Shown: positions 46,661 to 56,917, counted from the first letter of the stretch. The stretch: 64,000 nt of DNA from Rhodopirellula halodulae (GCF_020966775.1 NZ_JAJKFV010000030.1:303974-367973), one strand, 5' to 3'. Numbers and translations are program-made. Notes: generated by a model not told the origin, from the sequence alone.

Positions 46661-47526
46661 CGGTGGCGATCCGGTCGGGAAAGGGAGGTGGTTCCGACAA
46701 ATCACGAGTCGATGCATCACCACGTCATACCCGGTGCCATCCAATTTGCGTTCGGATTTGATTCGAGGCGTTGGGAGGTGCCACAAAACAAAACGCAAAT
46801 TGACGAAGCACGAGGAACGTCAAAACACGAGTGATGCCAACAACGACGCGGGGAGAGATCGGTCGGGAGTTGATCACAAATGGTTTCGACCAACGGCGAC
46901 CGAAAAAAACAGCGGATGAGAAAACAATCCGATCGTGCGGGTCGCGCGGATCCGTGCGTGGATGCCGAAGACCACGGTTGCACTCATCCTGTCGTGGCAT
47001 TTCCACATCCGGGCGGGCGTGGGATGAGCGTCCCGAACAAGGCTGCTCGTGGGGCCGCGTTCTGCGGAGCGCACTCATGCAACCGATTGGCGGTCGAGGC
47101 ACTGCGGCCCGGCGAAATTGCAAAAGGTCGATGGACTTTTGCGTTGTCACTCCCGCCATGCTTCACATTTCAACCCGATGGAGGGCGGAATAGGGAAGGG
47201 GTGACGGTAGCGACGCACGATCCGTCGAATTACTTTGTTCCGTGCGCGGGAAAGGCCGCCGGTATTCTTGACGAAGGGACTCGAAAATGCCAGCATCTGC
47301 CACGCAATCTTGCCCACCTTTTGTCCCCTTCTTTCACCCTCAAGCCCGATTCGTCGCCGCCGCGAGCTCATCCATTACTGTCAATTCATCTGCTCTCTGA
47401 AAGACTCAGTGGAGCTGGCACGTCGGATCTTTTTGCTTCCGACCATGCCTTTTCGATGGAGCGTTCCGTGAATGACCTCGAAGCTGCTCGCATGGTTCGC
47501 TGACACTTCGGTCACCGGAGACCCTT
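46661..47526. other. Long intergenic region between sigma factor and MFS genes
   Basis: 866 bases between divergent genes. Frames such as 46880-47503 give a low-complexity peptide with no domain. I see no tRNA, terminator or repeat. The region may hold a long leader for one of the genes or an unrecognised small RNA. Confidence 0.4.
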
Positions 47527-49113
47527 ATGGATTACGCTCGCGGAAAATTGATGGTGGCTAGCTTTTTAACGCTAGTCGCCTCTGGAATTGGTTTCGCCAC
47601 TCGGACCGCAGCGGGTGGTCCTTGGGAACGAGAGTTCAACCTCGCCGGTGGCGAGTTCGGCGCCATTCTTGGTGCTGGCTTCCTAGGGTTCGGCCTGATG
47701 ATCTTCTTCGGTGGGATCTTGGTCGAGAAGTTCGGCTACAAAAAATTGTTGGCCCTCGCGTTCCTTTTGCACTTGGTTAGTGCCGGCATGTTGTTCGCCG
47801 CCAACCCATTGTTCGCCGGTTGGCAAGAAACGGATCCGGAAAACGCGACCGACAATGTCTTCAAGGTGCTGTTTTGGAGTGCCTTTGTGTTCTCCATCTG
47901 CCAGGGGCTGTACGAAGCCGTTATCAACCCGTTGATCGCTCAGCTTTACCCCGAGAACAAAACGCACTACCTCAACATTCTTCACGCGGGTTGGCCCGCC
48001 GGGATGATCGTTGGTGGTCTCTTCGCGGCTTGCTTCATTGGTGAAAACGCGTGGATCACTGAGTTGCCTTGGCAGTACGGATTGGCCAGCTTCTCGATCG
48101 TCGTAATCGCCTACGGCATCCTGGCGTTGCCTGAGAAGTTCCCCGAAACAGTCGGCGAGACCGCTGGTTCTTTTGCAACCGTCTTTTCGTGCTTCGCCTC
48201 AATCCCATTCTTGGTCTTGATCGCTTTGCACGGTTTGATTGGCTACATGGAGCTGGGCGTTGACTCTTGGATGACCAAGTTGATGGAAAACTTGCTTCCA
48301 AACTCGATCATCATCTTGGTTTACACCTCGTTCTTGATGTTCGTCCTACGTTTCTTCGCTGGGCCGATTGTTCACCGCGTCAATCCAATTGGATTGTTGT
48401 TGGGAAGTTCCGTTATCTCTTGCCTGGGTCTGCTTTGGTTGGGCTCGCCAATTGAAAGTGTCGCGATGATCTTCGTCGCAGCGACCTTCTACAGCTTTGG
48501 AAAGGCGTTTCTGTGGCCAACAATGTTGGGTGTGGCCGGTGAGCGATACCCACAAAGTGGATCGGTCGCGATGGGTGCTCTCGGTGCAGTTGGGATGATC
48601 TGCGTAGGTCAGATTGCTGGCCCACGCATTGGGGCACAGCAGGGCTACGAAATGTCTCAGCACCTCGAACAAACCGCCCCTGAAACTTACGCTCGTTACA
48701 AAGGCAGCGAGGTAACTTCGAGCTGGGGCTATGAATACACTCCGCTGGATGCTGCCAAGTTGAACGCAGCGAACGGAACCGAAGCTGGTTCGGCGGAAGC
48801 GACGGCAATCGAAGAAGCCAAGTTGATCCCGGAAGATGAAAAACCAGCGTTGATCGCCAACGCCGAGACGGACATTCCCGCCGTCCAGGGTGCCTATCTA
48901 TTTGGTGGTCGTCGTGCTTTGACGCTCACCGCTTATGTGCCTGCGATGATGGCGATTGGATTCCTTGGCTTGCTGATCTACTTCCGTTCAATCGGTGGGT
49001 ACAAAGTTCTTCGTTTTGATGAGGAACTTGGCAAGACCGTTCCACTCGACGGTCACGGCCACGAAGACGCCGGAACCCCGGTCGTCGATGGTGACGGCAC
49101 GGCCACAACCTGA
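47527..49113 (+). CDS. MFS transporter
   Basis: 528 residues with about twelve membrane helices. After the second helix the loop GGILVEKFGYKKLL (about 61-74) resembles MFS motif A. The usual central loop is short; instead a hydrophilic stretch of about 90 residues (roughly 375-465) precedes the last helix, and there is a charged C-terminal tail. The start has GGAG seven bases ahead. The family cannot be narrowed by eye, although sugar or nucleoside symporters show a similar look. It has a strong terminator 120 bases after the stop. Confidence 0.85.
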   Translation: MDYARGKLMVASFLTLVASGIGFATRTAAGGPWEREFNLAGGEFGAILGAGFLGFGLMIFFGGILVEKFGYKKLLALAFLLHLVSAGMLFAANPLFAGWQETDPENATDNVFKVLFWSAFVFSICQGLYEAVINPLIAQLYPENKTHYLNILHAGWPAGMIVGGLFAACFIGENAWITELPWQYGLASFSIVVIAYGILALPEKFPETVGETAGSFATVFSCFASIPFLVLIALHGLIGYMELGVDSWMTKLMENLLPNSIIILVYTSFLMFVLRFFAGPIVHRVNPIGLLLGSSVISCLGLLWLGSPIESVAMIFVAATFYSFGKAFLWPTMLGVAGERYPQSGSVAMGALGAVGMICVGQIAGPRIGAQQGYEMSQHLEQTAPETYARYKGSEVTSSWGYEYTPLDAAKLNAANGTEAGSAEATAIEEAKLIPEDEKPALIANAETDIPAVQGAYLFGGRRALTLTAYVPAMMAIGFLGLLIYFRSIGGYKVLRFDEELGKTVPLDGHGHEDAGTPVVDGDGTATT

Positions 49114-49232
49114 TTGGCGATGGTTTGACGAGCGTGAAGTTGCCATTCCAAGACGGCCGACAGCTTGCAAGCACATGCGTGTCAGCAATTTCGTTGCCGG
49201 GTTGATCAGCTTCACCTCAACTACCAAACTCG

Positions 49233-49260
49233 CGGGCGGAACTTTCGTTCCGCCCGTTTT
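49233..49260 (+). terminator. Rho-independent terminator after MFS gene
   Basis: A ten-base perfect stem CGGGCGGAAC/GTTCCGCCCG with a TTTC loop (49233-49256) followed by TTTT. It lies 120 bases after the MFS stop and before the OsmC gene. Confidence 0.9.
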
Positions 49261-49335
49261 GCGTTGGGATCCGCCGTTGATTCGGCGTTGGTTGCAACGA
49301 CTTGCCAAATCCTTCCATGCTTTTAGGTGTTCGCT

Positions 49336-49755
49336 ATGTCGGTTGAAATCACCGCGGTCTATCAAGGTCAACTTCATTGCGAAGCCACCCACGGACCAAG
49401 TGGCAATCAACTGGTCACGGACGCACCCACGGACAACGGTGGGCGTGGCGAAGCTTTTTCGCCTACCGACTTGGTTGCCACTGCACTGGGCACCTGCACG
49501 ATGACGATCATGGGATTGGTCGCGGATCGTCACGACTTGAACTTGCAGGGCACGACCGTCAAGGTCGTCAAAGAGATGGCGTCGACTCCCGTGCGACGCA
49601 TCGCCAGCTTGCGAACGGTGATCACGTTCCCCGCCGGATTGAATTTGAACGACGAGATGCGACAACGTTTGATCGCTGCCGCGCGAAAGTGCCCCGTCCA
49701 CCAAAGTTTGCACCCAGAGATAGATGCACCAATCGACTTTGTCGACGCAGATTGA
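49336..49755 (+). CDS. OsmC-family protein
   Basis: 139 residues from ATG at 49336. OsmC/Ohr proteins are thiol peroxidases that reduce organic hydroperoxides with a pair of cysteines; Cys54 (ALGTCTMT) and Cys119 (ARKCPVHQSL) sit at the family's positions. FSPTDLVATALGTC is the typical helix before the first Cys. It belongs to the OsmC/YhfA branch rather than Ohr by eye. It is cytoplasmic and monocistronic or shares a short leader with the ketosynthase-like gene 88 bases on. Confidence 0.88.
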   Translation: MSVEITAVYQGQLHCEATHGPSGNQLVTDAPTDNGGRGEAFSPTDLVATALGTCTMTIMGLVADRHDLNLQGTTVKVVKEMASTPVRRIASLRTVITFPAGLNLNDEMRQRLIAAARKCPVHQSLHPEIDAPIDFVDAD

Positions 49756-49842
49756 CACCCCCGGTCTGGCTTCACTGTGCTGGTCGGATCATACTGCTGC
49801 GGCGCAACTGTCCATTTCTTTGCTTTTTAAACCAAATCTGTC

Positions 49843-51237
49843 ATGAACCGCAGCGACATCGTGATCACCGGAGTCGGTGTGGTCTCATCGATCGGTTTGG
49901 GACGAGAGGCTTTCACGCGGTCGCTATTGAATGCAACCAGTGGCGTGATTGAATTGGTTGACTCCACGGATGGCGATCGAAACGCGACGGCACGGTTTCG
50001 ATTCGACAACGGCAACTCGGGGGATGTGCATCAAGAATCACCGGTCGAAATCGGGGCCCCGATCACGGATTTCGATCCGAAGCTGTATGTGAAGCCGCGA
50101 AAAGCGCTGAAGGTCATGTGCCGCGAAATTCAAACGTCCTTCGCGGCATCGCAAATGGCGATTGAAGATGCGGGACTCACCAACCTGCTGCCTGCGGAGC
50201 CCGCCGAGCAAGCCAAAAAGTCCGGGCGAATCGCGGTCGATCGGATCGGTGCGGTCTTCGGCAGCGAGATGCTCTACGGCGACCCCGAAGAACTGGCGGA
50301 TGCCTTTGCTGCCTGTAAAACGGAAGACAACGAGATCGACAAGTCGAAGTTTGGCTTCGCCGCGATGCGATCCATCACGCCGCTTTGGATGCTGAAGTAT
50401 CTGCCCAACATGCCGGCTTGCCACGTCGGCATCGCGGTCAATTCACATGGTCCAAACAACTCGCTGACTGTCGGCGATGTTTCCGGTCCCAATGCCGTCC
50501 TCGAAAGCTGTGGCTACCTAAAGCGCGGCATCGCGGACGTGATGATCGCCGCCGCGGCCGGGTCGCGCATGAACACGACTCGGTCCATGTTCACCGAAGA
50601 CCAACCGCTTGCAACCGCCGTCGACCCGGTTGGTCGTAGCAGTCGTCCTCATGCAAAAGATGCAACGGGAATCGTTCGTGGCGAAGGTGCCGCAAGCCTG
50701 ATTCTGGAGACGGCTGAATCGGCAGCGAATGGTGGCCGCAAACCATTGGCCATCGTTTGTGGGATGGCGTCACGATTTGTCCCGTCCAAAGCGTTCGAGT
50801 CTGGCGAGTTCACAACGTCTTCGGATGCGGACGCGGGTCGCGGGTCTTCGCGAGCCATCGAAGTGGCGATTCAAGCTGCCCTGAAGGATGCCGGGCTCAC
50901 GTCGAACGACATCGGTCTGGTCGTCGGGCACGCAATGGGCGATCCCGTGATTGACGCTGCGGAAGCCGAAGCGATTGCGAAAGCTATGCCGAATGTGCCG
51001 ATCACCTTGCCGACTGGATTGCTGGGGCACACCGGCGCCGCCACTGGAATGCTGGGATTCATCGCTGCCGTTGTCGCTGCCCAATCCGGTCAAACACCTC
51101 CGGTCGCTCACGCTGCGGATTGCCGCGACGGTCTTCCCATCGCTGATTGTGCTCAACCGCTGAACTCAAAATTCGTGTTGGCGGTGTCCCACACATCACA
51201 CGGATCGGCGACGGCCATCATCGTGTCGTCAACTTGA
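49843..51237 (+). CDS. Beta-ketoacyl-ACP synthase homologue lacking the catalytic Cys
   Basis: 464 residues with the thiolase fold of FabF/KAS enzymes. It opens with IVITGVGVVSSIGLGREAF. At the nucleophile the FabF pattern GPxxxxxTACxSG becomes GPNNSLTVGDVSG, so an Asp (about residue 212) replaces the Cys with no gap. His363 (GHAMGDPV) and His396 (LGHTGAATG) of the Cys-His-His triad are kept. Such a protein cannot form the normal acyl-enzyme. It could act like a chain-length factor, as a decarboxylase, or with a partner synthase. No partner KS or ACP gene is adjacent, so the role is open. Confidence 0.82.
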   Translation: MNRSDIVITGVGVVSSIGLGREAFTRSLLNATSGVIELVDSTDGDRNATARFRFDNGNSGDVHQESPVEIGAPITDFDPKLYVKPRKALKVMCREIQTSFAASQMAIEDAGLTNLLPAEPAEQAKKSGRIAVDRIGAVFGSEMLYGDPEELADAFAACKTEDNEIDKSKFGFAAMRSITPLWMLKYLPNMPACHVGIAVNSHGPNNSLTVGDVSGPNAVLESCGYLKRGIADVMIAAAAGSRMNTTRSMFTEDQPLATAVDPVGRSSRPHAKDATGIVRGEGAASLILETAESAANGGRKPLAIVCGMASRFVPSKAFESGEFTTSSDADAGRGSSRAIEVAIQAALKDAGLTSNDIGLVVGHAMGDPVIDAAEAEAIAKAMPNVPITLPTGLLGHTGAATGMLGFIAAVVAAQSGQTPPVAHAADCRDGLPIADCAQPLNSKFVLAVSHTSHGSATAIIVSST

Positions 51238-51455
51238 GAAAAAGTCACGTCGCCGTTGCGATTTCGACAAACGCAACATGCGTCGGCTTTGAGAACGCAC
51301 TTGAGACAAACTCCCTCGCTTTTTCGCGGAGTTGTGTTTCATTGAGCCGAAGTCTCATTTGAACGGACGTGTGAGGCGGTTCACGCGTTTCTGGACGAGT
51401 TGCACCCACTCTGTCCGCCGTGAGCACTTCCCCCCAGGCCGACCCGAGCGACGCG

Positions 51456-52169
51456 ATGACCAAAACTGTTTTTCAAACTCTCTTGAAGATCTCACTCGCG
51501 GTCTTCGGATTTGTAGCTGCAACCCTCAGCACTTCCTCTGCATTTGCGGTCGAAGGAACCGAGCTGACCAGTCGCAAAGCCATCTGGGCGCCGTTGCTGC
51601 CCGACTACAAAGGTGAAAACGGAGACTCCGTCGGTTTCCTGACCGACATCCGCGGTCATCATCGCTTCGACGGCTATCTCACCAGCATCGAAGGTCGCGT
51701 CAACTACGCCATTTCTGACGACACCGAAATGTATGGTTTCGAGGCGTTGCTCCGTGATACATGGACGTTTGGCATTCACGACCTGTCCGCCGGGACGGGC
51801 TACAGCCAAATGGAATGGAAGCAAGAGATCAACAACGACGAGTTGGACAACAGCTACCGCGGTGCATTGATCGTTGCTGGATGGGAAACCGCATTCGGAC
51901 GCCGTCCCCTTTGGATCGATTTGCGTTTGGGATTGTATGATCTCAACGGTCAGTATGTCGGAAATGATGGTCTGACCACCGGCTCCATCAGCACCTTCAC
52001 GACGACCTGGGGCTTGGAGATCAAAAACGACATTGAGATCTGCGGCATCCCCGGTCGCGCCGTGTTCGGAATCGACTACCTCACGGACTACGCCACCTGG
52101 CAGAACAATGCCATCGGCTTGGACGATGCTGTCGTGCTGCAAGCCGGCGTCGAGCTATTGCTTTATTAA
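51456..52169 (+). CDS. Exported protein, probable outer-membrane beta-barrel
   Basis: 237 residues from the ATG at 51456; a GTG 12 codons upstream would give a long polar leader. Residues 1-32 form a signal peptide (LLKISLAVFGFVAATLSTSSAFA). The rest alternates polar and aromatic residues in strands of about ten, with turns rich in Asn, Asp and Gly, and ends in LQAGVELLLY, as barrels do. I do not recognise the family. It has a clear terminator, so it is a single-gene unit. Confidence 0.68.
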   Translation: MTKTVFQTLLKISLAVFGFVAATLSTSSAFAVEGTELTSRKAIWAPLLPDYKGENGDSVGFLTDIRGHHRFDGYLTSIEGRVNYAISDDTEMYGFEALLRDTWTFGIHDLSAGTGYSQMEWKQEINNDELDNSYRGALIVAGWETAFGRRPLWIDLRLGLYDLNGQYVGNDGLTTGSISTFTTTWGLEIKNDIEICGIPGRAVFGIDYLTDYATWQNNAIGLDDAVVLQAGVELLLY

Positions 52170-52197
52170 GCCTGCAAGCAAAGACCGAAACTCAACA

Positions 52198-52243
52198 CCC
52201 GAAGGCCAGCCTGGCAACAAGCCCGCTGTCCCTTCGGGTTTTT
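52198..52243 (+). terminator. Rho-independent terminator after outer-membrane-like gene
   Basis: CCCGAAGG (52198-52205) pairs with CCTTCGGG (52231-52238), and TTTTT follows. It lies 29 bases after the stop at 52169 and between convergent genes. Confidence 0.8.
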
Positions 52244-52276
52244 CATGCGCCCATTCCGCAACGTGATCCACCACCC

Positions 52277-53827
52277 TCACCGCATTTCATCCACGCGATA
52301 CAAATCCAACCGGCGGTCATTCCAGTTTTGCACGCTTCCTTGTTCCCGATGCCGGCGCAGCAATTCCAGGTCCACATCATGGATCACCACCGTTTCGATG
52401 TTCGGGTTGGCCTCCGCTCCAATTCCCTCGCGAGCGAACGTCACGTCCAACGGCGTCAAAATCGCTGACTGAGCGTAGTGAATATCCGCGTTTTCGCAGA
52501 ACGGCAAATTGCCGGTGCATCCCGCGATCGCAACATACACATGATTTTCGACGCATCGTGCTGCCGCACACGTCCGCACTCGCAGATACCCGCTTCGCGT
52601 ATCCGTGTTGAACGGCACGAAAATGATCTGAGCACCTTTCTCGACCGCCAAGCGTGATAGCTCAGGGAACTCGACGTCGTAGCACACCTGAATACTAACC
52701 GGACCGCAATCCGTTTGGATCACATCGATTCCAGGCCCGCCAACCACACCCCACCATTTTCGTTCGCTCGGCGTGATATGCAACTTGTACTGTTTGTCGA
52801 TTGCCCCATCTCGATGGAACAGGAACGCAACGTTGTAGAGCCGCTCATCTTCCACGACAAAGTGCGAACCACCAATGATGTTCGTATCAAATTTGACTGC
52901 CAAATGGCTGAACAATTCCAAATACTGCGGTGTGTACTCCGCCAAAGTTCTCGCGGCTTGCCCGGGCCGTTCATTCGGAAGAAACGACAACAACTGCGTC
53001 GTGAACAGTTCCGGAAACAATAAGAAATCGCACTTGTAGTCGCCTGCCACGTCTACAAAGTACCGAGCCTGTTGTGCGAACTCCTCAAAGTCTTTCACAG
53101 CACGCATCTGGTACTGGACCGATCCAATTCGCACGGGACGCACGGTTCGCCGAAACCGACGTTTACCAGCCGACACGTGATCCAGGTTCTTCCACTCCAA
53201 GAACGTCGCGTAGCCACAACTTTCGACGTCGCTGGGCAAGTAGTTTGGAATCAAACCTTGTAGGGAAAATCCGTTCGCGATTTGTGCCGTCAACACGGGG
53301 TCAAAGAACGTCTTGTCGATCACTCGATCGATGTACTCGCTCGCCTTCATCTCACCCGAGTGCTTGTGGTAGCCAGGAATTCGACCGCCCACGATCATTT
53401 GCTCAATGTTCTTCGCGCGGCAAAGTTCTTTGCGAGCATCGTAGATCCGCCTGGAAAGTCGCATTCCGCGAAACTCCGGGTGCACCATGATTTCGATGCC
53501 ATACAGCGTGTCGCCGTTGGGCTGGTGGTTCCGGATGAATCCGCTGTCGGCGATCTTCTTGTAGTCATGCCATTCCAGATCGTCTTCGTAGTCCAAACGC
53601 AGGCTGCTGCTACTGGCGACCAGCTTCCCATCGCATTCGATCACGATCTGACCTTCGGGGAAGTGTTGAAGTTGGCTTTCAACCTGCTCCCGAGTCCACG
53701 GTTTCATCTCCGGAAAGCAAGCCTGCTGCATCGACACCATCGAGTCATAATCATCGATTCGCATGTTCCGAAGGATCAGCTCCCGCTCAAAATTCGAAAC
53801 ATCAAAATCAGGCGTCTGCGTCGACAT
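52277..53827 (-). CDS. GNAT acetyltransferase-nitrilase fusion protein
   Basis: 516 residues from the ATG at 53827. Residues 15-215 form a GNAT N-acetyltransferase domain, with the acetyl-CoA-binding stretch [19 protein letters not shown] near 113-131. Residues 230-500 form a nitrilase-superfamily carbon-nitrogen hydrolase with the triad Glu273 (FPELF), Lys348 (YKLHITP) and Cys382 ([11 protein letters not shown]). This fused layout is known in bacteria (B. subtilis YhcX is an example). The gene lies 130 bases downstream of speA on the same strand. Nitrilase-family enzymes include N-carbamoylputrescine amidase, so a link to polyamine metabolism is possible but not shown. Confidence 0.9.
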   Translation of the reverse strand: MSTQTPDFDVSNFERELILRNMRIDDYDSMVSMQQACFPEMKPWTREQVESQLQHFPEGQIVIECDGKLVASSSSLRLDYEDDLEWHDYKKIADSGFIRNHQPNGDTLYGIEIMVHPEFRGMRLSRRIYDARKELCRAKNIEQMIVGGRIPGYHKHSGEMKASEYIDRVIDKTFFDPVLTAQIANGFSLQGLIPNYLPSDVESCGYATFLEWKNLDHVSAGKRRFRRTVRPVRIGSVQYQMRAVKDFEEFAQQARYFVDVAGDYKCDFLLFPELFTTQLLSFLPNERPGQAARTLAEYTPQYLELFSHLAVKFDTNIIGGSHFVVEDERLYNVAFLFHRDGAIDKQYKLHITPSERKWWGVVGGPGIDVIQTDCGPVSIQVCYDVEFPELSRLAVEKGAQIIFVPFNTDTRSGYLRVRTCAAARCVENHVYVAIAGCTGNLPFCENADIHYAQSAILTPLDVTFAREGIGAEANPNIETVVIHDVDLELLRRHREQGSVQNWNDRRLDLYRVDEMR

Positions 53828-53957
53828 CAAAAGATCCTGGAAAAAAGAACAACCGCCACACACCTACCCCAACACGCCATTTGCCCGCACTTCACGTCCT
53901 ACCTTACAAAACGCACTTCACATGTCACCTGGCAAACCGCTCCCGCACGCCAACCCG

Positions 53958-55964
53958 CTACTTCACTCGTGTCGACAAATACGTGTACCCCGCCAACGCC
54001 TTCTCGTACTCCCCAACCGTCTCACCCGCCTGCTGATTGTCGATGCGGCCTTCGCCGATCGCTGTCTCGACCGATTCCTGCAAATTCTCGATCAACTCTC
54101 GATCTTCATACTGCACGTAGCCCAGCACTTCCGAAACCGTGTCCCCTTTAACGATCGATCGAACCTTGGTCACACCGTCTTCGATGTCAACGTGCACTGC
54201 GTGGGTGTCACCGAACAAATTATGAAGGTCGCCCAAGATCTCTTGGTACGCCCCCACCATGAACACTGCCAACTGGTAGGGCTCCCCCGCCACCAAAGGA
54301 TGCAGCATCAACGTTCGATGGCGTCCGCCGTTGCAAACAAACGCATCCACCTTGCCATCACTGTCACACGTGATGTCCCCCAACACCGCGTGCCGAGTCG
54401 GTTTCTCCTGCAAACGGTGAATCGGCATGATGGGAAACAACTGGTCGATCGCCCACGAATCGGGCATCGATTGGAACAACGAAAAATTCGCGAAATAAAT
54501 ATCCGATAGCATGCGATCCAAATGCTTCAGGTCATCCGGACGCTCCTCCATTCCTTCTGCCAATTCGCGAACTCGGTGGCAAATCGCGAAGTAGAGGTTC
54601 TCCGCCGCAACGCGTTGTTCCAGTGGCAGATACCCGCCGCTGAACAAATTCATGCACAGATCCAACGCGACCTGAGCATCATGGAATGTTTCCATCATGC
54701 TCGCCTGAGTCATGTTCACGTACCCGTTCCACAGATCGTGCACCGGTTGCTCGTACGATTCGGGCGGCCCCTCCATCTCCGAAGTCTCAATCGCCCCGGC
54801 CGAGTCCATCTCCACACCACCATGTTCCGGCGACAATGGTTCGCCCTCCAACTTGGCCCACTCCGGCAAATTGGTAACTCCCTGTGAAGTCACCCCAAGA
54901 GTTTCCATCACAAGAACGCTATGGTGAGCCGCCACCGCTCGTCCCGATTCCGAGATCAGTTCAGGATGCGGCACCTCGGCTTCATCGCAGACCGTTTGGG
55001 TATGGAAAACCACATCGTTCGCGTACTCCTGCATCGTGTAGTTCATGCTGGATTCGGAATCGCTGCGTGAGCCGTCGTAATCAACACCCAACCCACCGCC
55101 GACATCCAAATACTTCATGCCCGCACCGCGCTTCACCAAATCGACGTAGATTCGAGCCGCTTCCAAAATCGCTGATTTCAGTTGACGAATATTCCCGATC
55201 TGGCTGCCAACATGGAAATGTAGCAGTTGCAAGCAATCGCCCATGTCCATCGCGATCAAACGGTCCAATTGCGCCAGCACTTCAGCGACCGTCAATCCAA
55301 ACTTGCTCCGGTAACCACCGCTCGCTTGCCAACGACCGCTTCCCCGAGTCGCCAACTTCACACGCATTCCAATCGTCGGACGAACGCCAAGCTCCTGCGC
55401 AACATCCAGAATCAAATCCAGCTCGCTCGCCTTTTCAACCACAGGCAACACCACGCGGCCCAAACGCTGAGCAAGCAACGCCAAACGGATGAACTCTTCG
55501 TCTTTAAAACCATTGCACACGACGGGCACGTTCGCGTCGCCCATGGCAACCGCGGCCACCAGTTCGGGCTTGCTGCCTGCTTCAATGCCAAATCCCAACC
55601 GTGCGCCCTCGCTCACGATTTGCTGCACGACTTCCCGCTGTTGATTCACCTTGATCGGAAAGACACAACGGTAGCGGTTCTTGTAGCCATGGTCGTCGAT
55701 CGCTTTTTGAAAGCAACGATCCAGCTCACGCAAACGGTCACGCAAAATTCCGTTGAAACGAAGCAAGACTGGCAGATCAAGATTTCGCTGCCCCAGACGA
55801 TCGACCAATTCCTTCAAGTCGATGCTTTGAGCCGGGTCGCGATCTGGCGAAACCAACACCGTCCCCGATTCGGAAATCGAGAAATACCCCGCGCCCCAAC
55901 GGTCGATGTCGAACGTCTTGGTTGAATCCTCAACCGTCCATTGCTTCTTCAAATCCAAGCTCAC
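53958..55964 (-). CDS. speA: Biosynthetic arginine decarboxylase
   Basis: 668 residues, the length of bacterial SpeA. It turns arginine into agmatine and CO2, the first step of a putrescine route. The pyridoxal-phosphate Lys105 lies in CVFPIKVNQQREVV, GFGIEAGSKPEL follows, and DVGGGLGVDYDGS and YFAICHRVREL appear later. It lacks a signal peptide and should be cytoplasmic. A GNAT-nitrilase fusion follows downstream. No agmatinase or agmatine deiminase gene is visible in the window. Confidence 0.94.
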   Translation of the reverse strand: MSLDLKKQWTVEDSTKTFDIDRWGAGYFSISESGTVLVSPDRDPAQSIDLKELVDRLGQRNLDLPVLLRFNGILRDRLRELDRCFQKAIDDHGYKNRYRCVFPIKVNQQREVVQQIVSEGARLGFGIEAGSKPELVAAVAMGDANVPVVCNGFKDEEFIRLALLAQRLGRVVLPVVEKASELDLILDVAQELGVRPTIGMRVKLATRGSGRWQASGGYRSKFGLTVAEVLAQLDRLIAMDMGDCLQLLHFHVGSQIGNIRQLKSAILEAARIYVDLVKRGAGMKYLDVGGGLGVDYDGSRSDSESSMNYTMQEYANDVVFHTQTVCDEAEVPHPELISESGRAVAAHHSVLVMETLGVTSQGVTNLPEWAKLEGEPLSPEHGGVEMDSAGAIETSEMEGPPESYEQPVHDLWNGYVNMTQASMMETFHDAQVALDLCMNLFSGGYLPLEQRVAAENLYFAICHRVRELAEGMEERPDDLKHLDRMLSDIYFANFSLFQSMPDSWAIDQLFPIMPIHRLQEKPTRHAVLGDITCDSDGKVDAFVCNGGRHRTLMLHPLVAGEPYQLAVFMVGAYQEILGDLHNLFGDTHAVHVDIEDGVTKVRSIVKGDTVSEVLGYVQYEDRELIENLQESVETAIGEGRIDNQQAGETVGEYEKALAGYTYLSTRVK

Positions 55965-56413
55965 TCAAGCATCCCCAGAAAGCCAACAAACCTCACCGCG
56001 CACATCTTCATTCACAACCAGCCAAGCAAGCAAGCCCATCACTTCATCATTCCGGCTCCCCACTCCCACTCAACAAAACGTAGGTCAGGTCCCAACTGAC
56101 GACTCCACTGCCTTGATCCCACCTGACAACCCGTAGGTCAGGTCCTACCTGACGAGTCCACTGTCTTGGTCTCACCTGACAACCAGTAGGTCAGGTCTCA
56201 CCTGACGAATCGTAGGCCATGTCTCACATGGCCCCCCGACCGATGCTTTTGAAAAAAGCGAGGTCTCCTCCACCCCAAAACCAACCACACTCAAGCCAGC
56301 CCAACAATCACTGTGAACGTCTTCAACCCCCGCATCCCCAATACCGACTCGTGCCAATGGACAGCCCACCGACCTCGCCCTCCGGCGGGCTTCGCTGCAA
56401 CACCCATCACCGG
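55965..56413. other. Repeat-bearing region between speA and a membrane-protein gene
   Basis: 449 bases with no credible gene. It should contain the speA promoter. The part 56079-56233 is taken up by a cluster of palindromic repeats. The minus-strand frame at 56172-56795 runs through the repeats and another gene and is rejected. Confidence 0.55.
56079..56233. repeat. Cluster of four GTAGGTCAGG-type palindromic repeats
   Basis: Three units with GTAGGTCAGGTC and ACCTGACGA-type arms (start near 56079, 56132, 56185; period 53) and a fourth, diverged one at 56211 (GTAGGCCATG/CATGGCC). Between the first three a spacer TCCACTGYCTTGRTCYCACC recurs, which itself supplies a further copy of ACCTGACAA. 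Confidence 0.82.
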
Positions 56414-56917
56414 CTAAAACGCAACCTCTTTCACCCCCCGAGCCCCCGATGGCAACTTCCCCGTCACCGTCACATCCGTGATCGCGTAACGTCCCGGCAC
56501 CCAACGTTGGTTGCTCTTGGTCGCGAATGCAGCCTGACGCAACACCAATGTTTCGCCAACCGCCAACGGCTGATCCTGGTACAGAAAATACTGCCCGTTC
56601 AAATTCATCGTGATGTTTGGAATTGCAAAATCCGCCTCGTTCCTCACCACCACCACATCGTCCATTAGCTTCGCACTTCCGTCGATGGTTGGGATCGGAC
56701 GCCGGTCGATCAGGATCTCCACCGGCAGCCCATGCTCGCTCGCTTTGCCAAAGACGATCGCGTACAAGCTCAACGCGAACAGCGGCACCAAACAAACGGT
56801 CGCCAGGGCAGCAAACAATCCGCGGCTCGACAACTGCGGCGCGGGTGCGATTGACCGCGGCGGCTCATGAGCGTCCGCATCTTGCGCAACCGAATTCAAA
56901 GAGGAATCGTCAGCCAT
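56414..56917 (-). CDS. Hypothetical protein with one membrane helix
   Basis: 167 residues from an ATG at 56917 (another ATG four codons upstream is possible). Residues about 32-53 form one helix (GLFAALATVCLVPLFALSLYA), after a Pro/Ala-rich cytoplasmic tail. The rest, about 110 residues, is beta-rich and should lie outside. Family not recognised. It lies 274 bases downstream of apbE on the same strand and might depend on it, but nothing in the sequence proves this. Confidence 0.6.
   Translation of the reverse strand: MADDSSLNSVAQDADAHEPPRSIAPAPQLSSRGLFAALATVCLVPLFALSLYAIVFGKASEHGLPVEILIDRRPIPTIDGSAKLMDDVVVVRNEADFAIPNITMNLNGQYFLYQDQPLAVGETLVLRQAAFATKSNQRWVPGRYAITDVTVTGKLPSGARGVKEVAF

Noticed and set aside
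46880..47503. 207-codon plus-strand frame
   Set aside because: Low-complexity, Arg/Pro/Ser-rich product with no domain and no ribosome site, lying in a promoter gap.
56172..56795. 207-codon minus-strand frame
   Set aside because: It runs through the GTAGGTCAGG repeats and overlaps the better-supported membrane-protein gene in another frame.
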